64,000 bases of DNA from an uncultured Clostridia bacterium (GCA_947589215.1 CANQCL010000001.1:1-64000), one strand, 5' to 3'; shown: positions 6,570 to 16,548, counted from the stretch's first letter. Numbers and translations: made by a program. The notes: a model not told the origin generated them from the letters alone.

Positions 6570-9500
6570 ATGAATTTAATTAAAAGAATAAAAACTATTG
6601 GATTAGCGGCTGTAATGGCATCAGGTGTACTACTATCATCCTTTGCCGGAATAACAGCTTCCGCTACAATGAATGACAATTATTATAATGCAAGAACCGG
6701 CAGCAGTAAGATTTCAGTCAAAGAAGCTGCCACTTCACCCGATTACCCAAAAATAGTGAATGACAAAATGCCTTCTAGATATCAGTATAATATGAAAGTT
6801 ACTGAAAACACAAAACTTACGGTAAACAAAAGCGCAAATCCAGGAGGCATAACCGAAGGTGTTTGGAAAAGTAATGGAGGAAGCCTAAACTACTATAAGT
6901 TGCAAGATAGCTGGAAAGGCAATATAACTGCAACCTATACAAATTGCGGATATTACAATGGCAAAATAATTGATGTCAAGCTGACGTTGATGGATTGGGA
7001 GTTCCTCAAAAATAATCAATCGGACGTAGCCCCTGCAGCTTCAAATGTGTACCTATCATTTACTACTGACAAAATAGGTGTTGGCGTAGCGTATTGCTCA
7101 TGGGTAAAGATTCAGTATTCCTTTATAAATCACGCTACAAGTCAGCCTATAAATGTTTATGGATATACCACATATAACGATATTGACGCTTGTCAGGGAG
7201 TTCATTTTACAAACCTTGGTCCAAATGACCAAATATTTACCTCAAATGCAACAGGCGATAATTTAAGTTGTGCCATTGTAGACGGCGCTCCTTACATTTT
7301 TGACGGCTCATATGGTTCGGATGGTACAGGCACAGGCTCAGAAGATGAAGATAAAAAGCACTGGATTACAAACACATTCAGCGGTACTTCAATGACAGTT
7401 GCTTTTACATTTGGTCTTAACGGTAAGGTAAGCGGCACAGATCAAGTTCGTGGCGGAACAGGAGCAATAATTAATTATAACAAAAAAGCAGTACAATCTG
7501 AGTTTAGCAAGCCGACCAAAACTGTTTCAGACAGTGATGAGGACGCAATTGAAAACACACTTCAAGGTCGTGAAACATTCACATATAAGATATCATACAG
7601 CGTACCGTATGAAACCGCAGACAACTACTACCAATTGTTCGGTATACGTGATAACATACCTAGTGATCTTTCTTTAATAAGCTATAGTATTACAGATGAA
7701 ACAGGAAAAAATTTAAAGTCTAATTTTACTCATGAAGGTTCTGCACAGAACGGAGAACATTTTTGGTACACCTATAATGTAAAGAGAGAAGACTTTTATG
7801 ATCACACATATACTTTAACCTTAACTGTGCGTATATTAGACAGTGTTGATATATCGTCAAAGGATTATACAATTACAAACACTGCTAGAATAGCAGCACA
7901 ATCAGCAACATTATATATAGATACAAATACAGTAACAACCAAAGTACAACCTATTTCTCCGTCAATATCAAAGCATATAAAGACAAATTCGGCTGAGGTT
8001 AACAGCTATTCATTGCATAACAACAGCGAAGATATTAAATATACCGGAGAAATCACTTTAGGTGACGCTAAGAAGTATTCTAAAGTAGAAATAAAGGATA
8101 CACTTGCAGAAGGTTTGAAGTATAAATCAATGAAAATTTATAATGCAAGTAATAATAATGACGTTACCTCATATTTCACCAATTCATCAAGTAATCAAAA
8201 TATAAAGTTTACTCTTAAAAATGATTATCTTAAAACTCTTTTCAACACTCCGCTCAAATATGAGCTTGTTGTTACTGCGTCAAAAACATATGACGGAACA
8301 GCAACACAAAACGAGGATATTCCAAACACTATTTCTTTGACTGTAAATGATGAAACAGTACAATCAAATACGCCAATGCTATATCGTTCAGGGGTTAATG
8401 TGCCTGAAAAGAGTATTGATAAGACAGAAGTATCAGAAAAGACAGATACTGTAACCTATACTATTTCAAACAAGGTGGACGCTAAGACCTCATTATATCA
8501 CTATAACAGCTATGTTTTATCAGATAAGCTTGATGATGTTTTGGAATATAAATCAGCAAGGGTATTAAACGAGAGTGGAACAAATGTATCAAGTTCATTT
8601 GAAATATCGCATAACTCAGGGAATAACACAGTTACAGCAACAGCTAGAGATACTTCTGCAACTAGCTTCTATGGACATACCTACAAGCTTGAAATTCAAG
8701 CAAATATTAAGAAAAATGCAGATTTAAGTAGTTATTTGCAAGAAAGTAAAGCAGTAATACCTAATATAAGCAAGCTGACTGTTGATGGAAATGATTATCC
8801 GAGTAATACAGTTGAGTTTAATTATGAGCCAAAAGGAAACAATACTGATAAATATATTATCAATTTAAACGGTGAAAAAGTTGAAGCTACCCAATTGAAC
8901 GGAAGTGCAGTAAAATACAAAGGAAGTGCTACTATTCAAAACAAGGAAGCTATTGCAAGCATTGTTTTATCGGATAAACTTGATAAAAGTCTTAAATATA
9001 AAAGTATTTCAATAAGTTTTAACGACGATGATATAACCAACTGGGGAACAGTTTCCTATAATGAGGATAACAATACGGTTGATTTTACATTTAATTCAGA
9101 CAGAGTAGCCTCACTTGCAGGAGAAACAATTGAATATACACTGACTTGTGAATATGTTGGAGAATATACAGAAAAGGATATTGAAATACCGAATACCGTT
9201 ACGTTAAGTGTTAATAACAAAGTTGTAGAATCAAATCAGCCAAAACTTCATGTTCCAGGGGTCAATACTCCTATAAAGAGCGTTGACAAGTCTGAAATAT
9301 CAGATAAGACAGAAACAGTAACTTATACAATTTCAAACGAAGTTGACAGCAAGACACAGGAGTATTTCTATAACAGCTACATAATTACCGACTCGCTTGA
9401 AGATGTACTCAAATACAAATCAGCAAGGGTTATAAATGAATCCGGCACAAATGTATCAGACTTATTTACCATAGTCGAGGATAATAATACAGTTACAGCA

Positions 9501-12059
9501 ACTGCAAAAGACACCTCTGCAACTAACTTCTATGGACATACCTACAAGCTTGAAATCAAGGCTAACTTGATTCAAAATGCTGATTTAAGCGGTTATATTC
9601 AAGGCAATAAGGCAGTAATACCTAATACAAGTAAGCTTACAGTCAATAGAAAGGATTATCAAAGTAATACCGTTAATGTAAGCTATATTCCGAAATCAAA
9701 TGAAGTAGACAAATATATTGTTGATTCAGATGGTGAAAAATTAGTAAAGGTCGAGCTGTTCGGCGATACTGTAACATATACAGGAGAAGCAGTTATTCAG
9801 GATAAAACTTCTGTAAAAAGCGTTGTTTTATCAGATAAGCTTGATAGTAATTTAAAATATAAGGATCTCTCTGTAACTCTTGATGAAGAAGATATAAGCG
9901 ATTGGGGAACTGCTGCCTATGATAAAGGCAGTAACACAGTTACCTTTACATTTAATTCAGAAAAAGTAGCTTTACTTGCAGGAAAGACAATTGAATATAC
10001 ACTCACTTGTGATTTTATAGGCGAGCTTACAAACAAAAGTATAAGCATTTCAAATATAATTACACTTACTGTGAATGATGATCCTCAGTCTTCCAATGAA
10101 GCAATACTGACTACTCCGGTAGATCCGTCAATTACAAAGTATATCAATGAAGAAGATGAAAGTTATTCATTACATAAAAACAGCGAGGATATAACCTACA
10201 CAGGAACTATTATTCCCGGCACGCACTTAAAAACAAGTTTATCTATAAAGGATAACCTTGCTGACGGATTAGCATACAAGTCGTTAAAGATTTTCAGCGA
10301 GAACGGTAGTGATATAACCTCATATGGTACAAATTCTTCAAGCGGTTCGACTGTGAGCTTTGTATTCAATGAAGACAAGATTTCCGAAATATATAATACA
10401 ATACTTAGATATAAGCTTGTTGTTACTGCGTCAAAAACATATGACGGAACAGCTACTAAAAATGAAGAAACACCTAACACTATTCTTTTGCTTGTTGAAG
10501 ATGAAACAGTGCAATCTAATACACCGAAATTATACCGTTCAGGAGTTAATTCTCTGAAAAAAGGTATTGACAAGTCTGAAATATCGGAAAAAACGGAAAC
10601 AGTTACTTACACTATTTCTAATGTGGTAGACAGCAAGACACAGGAATATTTCTATAGCACTTATGTAATTTCCGATACACTGGAAAATGTGTTGCAATAT
10701 AAATCTTCTCAGATTATTAATGAAGATGGTACAGATGTATCTGATTTATTTACTATATCAGTAAACGGCAACACAATTACAGCAACAGCTAATAATACTA
10801 ACATTGGTAGCTTTTACGGACATACATACAGTCTTGTAATACAGGCAAGCATTATTAGTAGAAATACTGATATAAGCAGTTACTGTGATAAGGACGGTAA
10901 AGCAACCATTCCAAACACAAGCACACTTACAGTTGACGGAAATGTTTACCCGAGCAATACAGTTAATTTCACTTATAAGACAAAATCTAACAGTGTTGAT
11001 AAATACATATTGGATTTAAACGGTGAAAAGTCTACAGAAGCACAGCTTTATGACAATGTTGTAACTTATACAGGAAATGCCGTTATAAAAGACAGTGCAG
11101 AAGTAACTAGCATTGTTTTGTCTGATAAGCTCGATAGTAATCTTAAATACAAAGCCATGAAAGTGTCGCTTGATGATAAAGATATAACCGACTTAGGAAA
11201 TATTTCTTATGATAAAACAAGCAACACTGTAAGTTTTTCATTCAACAAAAATGCTTTTTCATCAGTTGTTGGAGAAACAATTGAATATGCACTTACATGT
11301 GATTATGTAGGTAAGTATTCAAGTGAAAGTAAGAATATTTCAAACATTATTGATATGACAGTCAACGAAGAAACAGAACATTCAAATGATACTACTTTAA
11401 AAATTCCGGTAGATAGTTATATTACAAAGCATATCTACAACGGTGATAAGCTTGTAAACGAATATACCCTATCGGCTGATAGAAAGGACAACAAAGTATA
11501 TTATGAAGGCTCTATTTTAGTTTCTGAAAAAGAGCCTATTGACAATATTGTCTTTTCAGATAAACTTGACAGCAATTTGGAATTTGAATCAATCAGTTTT
11601 CTTGATGGAAGTACACAGCTTGAATGTAATTCTGAATATAAAAATGGTATTGTTAAAGCTGCGTTATCGGATAATGCTATAAAAAATCTTGAAGGCAAGC
11701 TGATCCAATGGAAAATGACCTGTAATTATGTGGGCGATGAAAAACCGACAGAAACAGTAACCATTCCAAACACAGCGAATGTTAATATTAATGATGATTC
11801 TTACGCTTCAAACGAAGCAAAGGCATATGTATCAATGGTATCAGCTTATGAGGCTACTCAAAAGACAACCGCTGCTAAAGCTGTAAAAACCGTTAAAAAT
11901 GCAAATGCAACTCCAATTGCCAATTCAAATCAGCCTGATACAGGAACTGAGCACAGCAAAGCCCCTATATTCCTTTTTGCTGGACTTTTATTAGGAGCTG
12001 CTGTCGGTGTTGTATATCGTTTCAGGAAAATTAAGAAAGACGGCAAGAAAAATAACTAA
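6570..12059 (+). CDS. Giant sortase-type adhesin with isopeptide (D2-like) repeats
   Basis: This 1,829-residue surface protein has a signal peptide (residues 1-33, ending SASA), a unique head (about 34-460) and about nine repeats of about 145 residues from 463 to 1750. A typical repeat starts with a DK or TK lysine motif (SVDKSEISDKT, TDKYIINLNGEK) and ends with IPNT before the next unit. This resembles fimbrial isopeptide D2 domains, where Lys and Asn cross-link. The C-terminus is a wall-sorting signal: QPDTG, a hydrophobic stretch (APIFLFAGLLLGAAVGVVY), then RFRKIKKDGKKNN. The motif departs from LPXTG at its first residue, and no sortase is in the window, so a host enzyme must anchor it. 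A role in mating-pair contact, like PrgB of pCF10, is inferred from position. Confidence 0.8.
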   Translation: MNLIKRIKTIGLAAVMASGVLLSSFAGITASATMNDNYYNARTGSSKISVKEAATSPDYPKIVNDKMPSRYQYNMKVTENTKLTVNKSANPGGITEGVWKSNGGSLNYYKLQDSWKGNITATYTNCGYYNGKIIDVKLTLMDWEFLKNNQSDVAPAASNVYLSFTTDKIGVGVAYCSWVKIQYSFINHATSQPINVYGYTTYNDIDACQGVHFTNLGPNDQIFTSNATGDNLSCAIVDGAPYIFDGSYGSDGTGTGSEDEDKKHWITNTFSGTSMTVAFTFGLNGKVSGTDQVRGGTGAIINYNKKAVQSEFSKPTKTVSDSDEDAIENTLQGRETFTYKISYSVPYETADNYYQLFGIRDNIPSDLSLISYSITDETGKNLKSNFTHEGSAQNGEHFWYTYNVKREDFYDHTYTLTLTVRILDSVDISSKDYTITNTARIAAQSATLYIDTNTVTTKVQPISPSISKHIKTNSAEVNSYSLHNNSEDIKYTGEITLGDAKKYSKVEIKDTLAEGLKYKSMKIYNASNNNDVTSYFTNSSSNQNIKFTLKNDYLKTLFNTPLKYELVVTASKTYDGTATQNEDIPNTISLTVNDETVQSNTPMLYRSGVNVPEKSIDKTEVSEKTDTVTYTISNKVDAKTSLYHYNSYVLSDKLDDVLEYKSARVLNESGTNVSSSFEISHNSGNNTVTATARDTSATSFYGHTYKLEIQANIKKNADLSSYLQESKAVIPNISKLTVDGNDYPSNTVEFNYEPKGNNTDKYIINLNGEKVEATQLNGSAVKYKGSATIQNKEAIASIVLSDKLDKSLKYKSISISFNDDDITNWGTVSYNEDNNTVDFTFNSDRVASLAGETIEYTLTCEYVGEYTEKDIEIPNTVTLSVNNKVVESNQPKLHVPGVNTPIKSVDKSEISDKTETVTYTISNEVDSKTQEYFYNSYIITDSLEDVLKYKSARVINESGTNVSDLFTIVEDNNTVTATAKDTSATNFYGHTYKLEIKANLIQNADLSGYIQGNKAVIPNTSKLTVNRKDYQSNTVNVSYIPKSNEVDKYIVDSDGEKLVKVELFGDTVTYTGEAVIQDKTSVKSVVLSDKLDSNLKYKDLSVTLDEEDISDWGTAAYDKGSNTVTFTFNSEKVALLAGKTIEYTLTCDFIGELTNKSISISNIITLTVNDDPQSSNEAILTTPVDPSITKYINEEDESYSLHKNSEDITYTGTIIPGTHLKTSLSIKDNLADGLAYKSLKIFSENGSDITSYGTNSSSGSTVSFVFNEDKISEIYNTILRYKLVVTASKTYDGTATKNEETPNTILLLVEDETVQSNTPKLYRSGVNSLKKGIDKSEISEKTETVTYTISNVVDSKTQEYFYSTYVISDTLENVLQYKSSQIINEDGTDVSDLFTISVNGNTITATANNTNIGSFYGHTYSLVIQASIISRNTDISSYCDKDGKATIPNTSTLTVDGNVYPSNTVNFTYKTKSNSVDKYILDLNGEKSTEAQLYDNVVTYTGNAVIKDSAEVTSIVLSDKLDSNLKYKAMKVSLDDKDITDLGNISYDKTSNTVSFSFNKNAFSSVVGETIEYALTCDYVGKYSSESKNISNIIDMTVNEETEHSNDTTLKIPVDSYITKHIYNGDKLVNEYTLSADRKDNKVYYEGSILVSEKEPIDNIVFSDKLDSNLEFESISFLDGSTQLECNSEYKNGIVKAALSDNAIKNLEGKLIQWKMTCNYVGDEKPTETVTIPNTANVNINDDSYASNEAKAYVSMVSAYEATQKTTAAKAVKTVKNANATPIANSNQPDTGTEHSKAPIFLFAGLLLGAAVGVVYRFRKIKKDGKKNN

Positions 12060-12068
12060 AAACGATAA

Positions 12069-12097
12069 AAGCTAGCCCATTATGGGCTAGCTTTTTT
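12069..12097 (+). terminator. Terminator after the adhesin gene
   Basis: AAGCTAGCCCA (12069-12079) pairs with TGGGCTAGCTT (12083-12093), followed by TTTT. It separates the surface block from the conjugation block. Confidence 0.85.
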
Positions 12098-12115
12098 GCT
12101 ATAGGAGGGTTACAT

Positions 12116-13099
12116 ATGAGTTTAATGGGCAGAACTACGCAAGGACTTTATCCTCAAGACGAAGGCTCACAGGGAGCAGTTTGCATGATAAATATTGCGG
12201 ATATAGCTTTAGATACTGTTTGGCGAGCAATTAAGGTTGTCGGAGCAAAAGGAATAAAACCATTAGCTAAAGTGAGCACAACAGGTATTAAGTCAATGAC
12301 TTCAAATATGACAAGTACCAACAAAGATTTAGACACCCTTGCAAAAGATGGTGACAAACTTGATAGTTTTACTGTTGATAAAAGGGATTTATCAATGTTC
12401 AGAAACGCTTTTAAAAAGTATGGAATTCATTATGCCGAATTGAAAACAAACGATAGTGCAGAAATCTTTTTTTTGTCCAAAAATTATAACCTTGTAAAGC
12501 ATGCGGTTGAATCTATTATAAAAGATTTAGACAATAAAAAAGAAAAATGTTCAGAAAAAGGAAGTTACCAAGACATTAAAAGTCTCAATGGAGTTCTTGA
12601 ACGTGTAAAGGATATTAAAAATCAAGTTGAATTACAAAGTTTAATATCAGAAGGAAAAGAGCTGAACAGTATAGATATTGATAAAACCGATCTTAAACCT
12701 CTACAAAAGCTTTGTAAAAAATATGGTGTAGAAATAGCTGTTGTTGAAGCTGCAGACGGAAGTTATCATGTTTTCTTTAAAGCTCAGGACTATACAAGGC
12801 TTGAAGCTGCACTAAAGGATATAGGGGCAGAGCTTGACAAGGAGCTTGGAAAAACTCCAAAAGATATTCAAATTGTTTATGCTGAACAGAATATCGAAAT
12901 GAAAGATCGACCACTATTATCAAATGATTCACATATTCAGCGACCGGGAGAAGAACGTAAAAAGCTGCCAATGAAAGAACAGATAGATAAAGCAAAGGTA
13001 AAAGCAGATAAAATAAACAAAGAGCAGCAAAAACAGAGAGAAAAGAGCCAAAATCAAAATCGAAAAAAACCAGGGCGCGCTAAAGGCGGTGCTAGATAA
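12116..13099 (+). CDS. PcfB-like (DUF3801) conjugation adaptor
   Basis: This 327-residue protein sits directly ahead of the VirD4 gene, and their TAATG stop and start overlap by one base. It has two copies of a DUF3801-like fold, at residues about 80-145 (VDKRDLSMFRNAFKKYGIHY) and about 185-250 (IDKTDLKPLQKLCKKYGVE, then YHVFFKAQDYTRLEAALKDI). PcfB of pCF10 binds the coupling protein and helps dock the relaxosome. The C-terminus is basic and includes LPMKEQIDKAKVKADKIN, a motif shared with three other element proteins. Start is uncertain: ATG 12116 follows AGGAGGG, but in-frame ATG 12185 follows AGGGAG with 8-nt spacing and gives the MIN start usual for the family. Confidence 0.75.
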   Translation: MSLMGRTTQGLYPQDEGSQGAVCMINIADIALDTVWRAIKVVGAKGIKPLAKVSTTGIKSMTSNMTSTNKDLDTLAKDGDKLDSFTVDKRDLSMFRNAFKKYGIHYAELKTNDSAEIFFLSKNYNLVKHAVESIIKDLDNKKEKCSEKGSYQDIKSLNGVLERVKDIKNQVELQSLISEGKELNSIDIDKTDLKPLQKLCKKYGVEIAVVEAADGSYHVFFKAQDYTRLEAALKDIGAELDKELGKTPKDIQIVYAEQNIEMKDRPLLSNDSHIQRPGEERKKLPMKEQIDKAKVKADKINKEQQKQREKSQNQNRKKPGRAKGGAR

Positions 13100-14910
13100 T
13101 GCACATAAAAAAATCCGGATTGATTATTTGTGCAGTTTTATCTATGATTGCTTTTTATTTAGGCTTGAAGCTTTCTATGCTTTATGATCTTTCTCTAGGA
13201 GAAACATGGCTTGATAAATTAGAGTATGCAACTAGCAATATAAGCAGTGAAATTATTAATCATCCGTTTACTTTTAGTGGGAAAATAAGTTTAAAGTTCG
13301 CCGGACTTTGTGCTTTTGCAGTTACCGCAGGATATTTTTTAAAGGTTGCTATGTGGAAAAACTATCGCTTTCATGAGGAACACGGAAGCGCAAGGTGGGG
13401 AACGCCTCAAGACGCTAAGCCTTTTAAAGATCCTAATCCACGGAACAACTATATATTAACTGAGACAGAATCTATGTCGTTAAATCCAAAAATGAAGTAT
13501 ACTTCAACAGAGGACTATAACCGAAATAAAAATGTTTTAGTTATAGGAGGTTCAGGTGCAGGTAAAACAAGATATCATGCAAAGCCCAACATTATGCAGA
13601 TGAACTGTGCTTATGTTATAACGGATTCTAAAGGTGTATTACTTCGGGAATGTGGTTCAATGCACGCCAAAAACGGTTACGAGATTAAGGTCTTTAATTT
13701 AAAAGACCCCACGAAATCAGACCATTATAATCCATTTGTCTATTTCAGGAGTGAACTTGATATTTACAAGTTTGTTGATAATATTATTAAAAATACTACT
13801 CCTGAAAGTGCAAAGGGTAAAGATGACTTTTGGGAAAAAGCAGAAAGTGCATTTTTACAAGCAGCCATTGGATATTTGTACTATCAAGCTCCTGAGGCAG
13901 ACCAAAATATACCTATGCTTTTAGATCTAGTTGACCTTGCCGAAGCCAGAGAGGATAATGAAGAATATGTTTCTGCTTTTGACTGCTTATTCAAAGAGCT
14001 TGAAAAAATAGATGATAAATGCTATCCGGTGAGAATGTATAAAGCTTTTAAGTCGGGTGCAGGAAAGACAATGAAATCCATTATCATTTCTGTTAAAATG
14101 CGTCTAGCGCCTTTTACTTTAGACGATATATGTTCACTTCTTCACGAAGATACTTTGGATTTAAGGTCTATCGGAGAAAAGAAAACCGCTTTATATGTTA
14201 TACTGCCTGATACATACAAATCGTTTAATTTCTTAGCGGCGATAATGTATCAGCAATTGATTGATACACTAGTAGATAAAGCAGATAACGAATATAAAGG
14301 GGCACTTCCTATACATGTCAGACTTATGCTTGATGAGTTTCCTAACATAGGACAGATACCTAACTTCGATTTGGTGACGTCAGTAATCCGTTCTAGGAAT
14401 ATATCAGTCACTGTTATTATTCAAGCTCTTGCACAGCTTAAAAACTTATATAAAAACACATGGGAGACTATCGTCGGAAACTGCGATAGTCTTCTTTATT
14501 TAGGCGGTAATGAACCGTCAACTAAGAAGTTTATATCCGAGCAGTGCGACAAGGAAACGATTGATACACGTACAAGTGCAATTCAGAAAGGATATAACGG
14601 CCACTTTACAAGTAATGCACAAAATACAGGACGCTCCCTTATAACACCTGGTGAGGTTGGAACATTGTCCCGACGCAAATGTATTCTCATAATCAGCGGA
14701 TGTCCGCCGTTTAAGAGCCAAAAATACGATTTGCTGAAACATCCGAACTATAAACAGCTAGCTGATTATAGTGACGATAACTACTTTGAGTTTGAACAAC
14801 GTGCAAATTTTGAAGTACAGAAAATTTTAAAGAATGTTGATGAGATTAAATATATCGACCTGTCAGAGCTTAATGAATTAGCTTCTAAGGGCGAAAAACA
14901 GAAAGGATAG
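13099..14910 (+). CDS. VirD4/TraG-type coupling protein (T4CP)
   Basis: This 603-residue ATPase couples the relaxase-DNA complex to the secretion channel at the inner face of the membrane. Two N-terminal membrane segments are visible (residues about 5-28 and 72-90). The Walker A motif GGSGAGKT is at about 149-156 and the Walker B motif LMLDEFPNIG at about 410. The HEEHGSARWGTPQDAKPF segment before the ATPase domain is typical of PcfC/TraG proteins of Firmicute ICEs. Its start overlaps the PcfB-like stop, which implies coupled translation. The next gene begins six bases after its stop. Confidence 0.95.
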   Translation: MHIKKSGLIICAVLSMIAFYLGLKLSMLYDLSLGETWLDKLEYATSNISSEIINHPFTFSGKISLKFAGLCAFAVTAGYFLKVAMWKNYRFHEEHGSARWGTPQDAKPFKDPNPRNNYILTETESMSLNPKMKYTSTEDYNRNKNVLVIGGSGAGKTRYHAKPNIMQMNCAYVITDSKGVLLRECGSMHAKNGYEIKVFNLKDPTKSDHYNPFVYFRSELDIYKFVDNIIKNTTPESAKGKDDFWEKAESAFLQAAIGYLYYQAPEADQNIPMLLDLVDLAEAREDNEEYVSAFDCLFKELEKIDDKCYPVRMYKAFKSGAGKTMKSIIISVKMRLAPFTLDDICSLLHEDTLDLRSIGEKKTALYVILPDTYKSFNFLAAIMYQQLIDTLVDKADNEYKGALPIHVRLMLDEFPNIGQIPNFDLVTSVIRSRNISVTVIIQALAQLKNLYKNTWETIVGNCDSLLYLGGNEPSTKKFISEQCDKETIDTRTSAIQKGYNGHFTSNAQNTGRSLITPGEVGTLSRRKCILIISGCPPFKSQKYDLLKHPNYKQLADYSDDNYFEFEQRANFEVQKILKNVDEIKYIDLSELNELASKGEKQKG

Positions 14911-14916
14911 ATTATT

Positions 14917-15195
14917 ATGAAATTATTATCATTATTTGCAAACAAATTATCAGAAAATTTTATTATGCCTATGGCAGATACTTCTATTACGGGAAATGCA
15001 ATATTATCAAACGTATTAAGTTTGCTTTCGTCAGGTGTAACTGTTGCAGGCGGTATTCTTATTGTATGGGGAGCAGTTCAAATAGGGCTTGCTATTAAAG
15101 ACCAACAAGGTGCTAATATGGAAAAAGGCATACTTACAATAGTCGGCGGAGCCGTTCTTACAGTAGCTGCTCTTTGGTTTAAAACGGTCGTATAA
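14917..15195 (+). CDS. Maff2-type small membrane protein (VirB2/TrbC position)
   Basis: This 92-residue protein has two hydrophobic helices (about 30-55 and 72-90) joined by a short polar loop (AIKDQQGANMEKG). It matches the Maff2 family found in Clostridial ICEs between VirD4 and the TrbL-like protein. Size and topology are those of VirB2/TrbC-type pilin-like subunits, which makes a channel or surface component likely. That functional link is inferred from position. Confidence 0.75.
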   Translation: MKLLSLFANKLSENFIMPMADTSITGNAILSNVLSLLSSGVTVAGGILIVWGAVQIGLAIKDQQGANMEKGILTIVGGAVLTVAALWFKTVV

Positions 15196-15207
15196 GGACG
15201 TGATTGT

Positions 15208-16038
15208 ATGACGTCGTGGTTATTGAAAACAATAGAAAAGCTTCTTAAGAAAATTTTATCTTCATCTGATTTCACTCAATCATTAGGTGGTTTTTCTCAA
15301 AAACTTTATACATATACCTCAAGCATACAATCTAATGTGTTTTTGCCAATTGCATATACTGTTCTTGCAATCTTTTTCTTACTTGAATTGTGGCATGCAG
15401 CTACAAAAACTGAAGGTCAAGGAAACGGAGCTATGATTTCTGTAGAAACCATTATTAAAATACTTCTCAGAATTGTAATCTGTAAAACAGTAGTGGATAT
15501 ATCTCCTCAGCTTTTTGAGGGGATATTTAATCTATTTAACGGAATTACTGAACAAATTCAAGGTATCACCGGAACCGGTAGTAATCTGAAAAACATACCA
15601 GGATTTGATGAAATGGCAAATAAACTTGATGAAATGGCTTTCTATGAATGTATAGGACCGTTCTTCTTGTGTGCAATAACATTACTTGTAGTTTGTGTGG
15701 CATATCTTGCGGCAAAGGTAATTTTTATGTTGAGATTTATTGAAATCTTTATATATATCTGCGTATCCCCTGTTCCAATGGCTACACTTGCAAACGGAGA
15801 AATAGGTCAAGTAGGAAAAAACTTTTTAAAAGGATTTATTGCAGTGTGTTTGCAAGGTACGTTTTTATTTCTTGTTTTTGCTTTTGCGCCGCCGCTGATA
15901 AATGATTTACTAAGCGAAGGCAGTTCGTCAGGTGATGTTGCTATGTCACTTTTGTCTGTTATGTCTGCCTCTATCATATTGATAATTGGCATTTTTTCTA
16001 CCGGACGTTGGGCTAAATCAATTTGTAATGCAATGTAA
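15208..16038 (+). CDS. TrbL/VirB6-like channel membrane protein
   Basis: This 276-residue protein has about six membrane helices (about 45-68, 85-105, 145-170, 172-195, 205-235, 240-265). The helix that includes FIEIFIYICVSPVPMATLAN is characteristic of TrbL/VirB6-like proteins of Firmicute conjugation systems. These form the membrane platform of the DNA channel. It starts 12 bp after the Maff2-type gene with an AAGGACGTG site, and 12 bp separate it from prgI. Confidence 0.85.
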   Translation: MTSWLLKTIEKLLKKILSSSDFTQSLGGFSQKLYTYTSSIQSNVFLPIAYTVLAIFFLLELWHAATKTEGQGNGAMISVETIIKILLRIVICKTVVDISPQLFEGIFNLFNGITEQIQGITGTGSNLKNIPGFDEMANKLDEMAFYECIGPFFLCAITLLVVCVAYLAAKVIFMLRFIEIFIYICVSPVPMATLANGEIGQVGKNFLKGFIAVCLQGTFLFLVFAFAPPLINDLLSEGSSSGDVAMSLLSVMSASIILIIGIFSTGRWAKSICNAM

Positions 16039-16050
16039 GGAGGACATAGA

Positions 16051-16548
16051 ATGATTGAAGTAAGAATACCAAAAGAAATTACCGAATATAAAGAAAAAAT
16101 ATTGCTTGGAATGAGCCTTAGACAATTAATATGCTTTGCTATAGCAATAGCAACTTCATTTGGAGTGTTTTTTCTTCTCAAAGGAATATTTTCGATATCA
16201 ACACTTGGGACAATAATAATGATTGTTAATATTCCGATTATTGCGGTAGGATTCTTAAAGAAAAACGGTTTTACTATGGAACAATGGATTCCGATTGTTT
16301 TAAACCAAAAATTCAGCAATAACAAGCTATCATATATCACCAATTTAGATAATGAGAATGAAAAGGAGGAAAGAGATAAAAATGATAACAAAAAGAAAGA
16401 ACCGAGACCTGAATGGCAAGGATATTACATCAGAACCGAAAAAGAGCAAAAGCAAAAAAGGGAATTCACAAGCAGCAAGATTAAGAGCGCTCGAGAGGAA
16501 AGCCGCACAGCAAGACGCAGACTATATAAAAAGTCAAAAGAAGCTTAA
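16051..16548 (+). CDS. PrgI-family conjugation protein
   Basis: This 165-residue protein has an N-terminal VRIPKEITEYKEKILLGMSLRQLICF, the hallmark of the PrgI family. Two membrane helices follow (about 26-45 and 50-68) and then a long, highly charged cytoplasmic tail. PrgI proteins pair with VirB4 at the membrane and resemble VirB3. The tail-coding region (16,382-16,548) overlaps the start of virB4 in another frame, so the tail sequence is constrained by two genes. The ribosome site is AAGGAGG. Confidence 0.9.
   Translation: MIEVRIPKEITEYKEKILLGMSLRQLICFAIAIATSFGVFFLLKGIFSISTLGTIIMIVNIPIIAVGFLKKNGFTMEQWIPIVLNQKFSNNKLSYITNLDNENEKEERDKNDNKKKEPRPEWQGYYIRTEKEQKQKREFTSSKIKSAREESRTARRRLYKKSKEA

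Larger units (their letters stand above)
5954..6617. repeat. 664-bp direct repeat, copy 2
   Basis: Second copy of 4404-5067. Together the copies flank the unique 886-bp body of the PPC-domain gene (5068-5953). Recombination between them would remove 1,550 bp and leave the neighbouring genes with intact reading frames. Confidence 0.95.
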
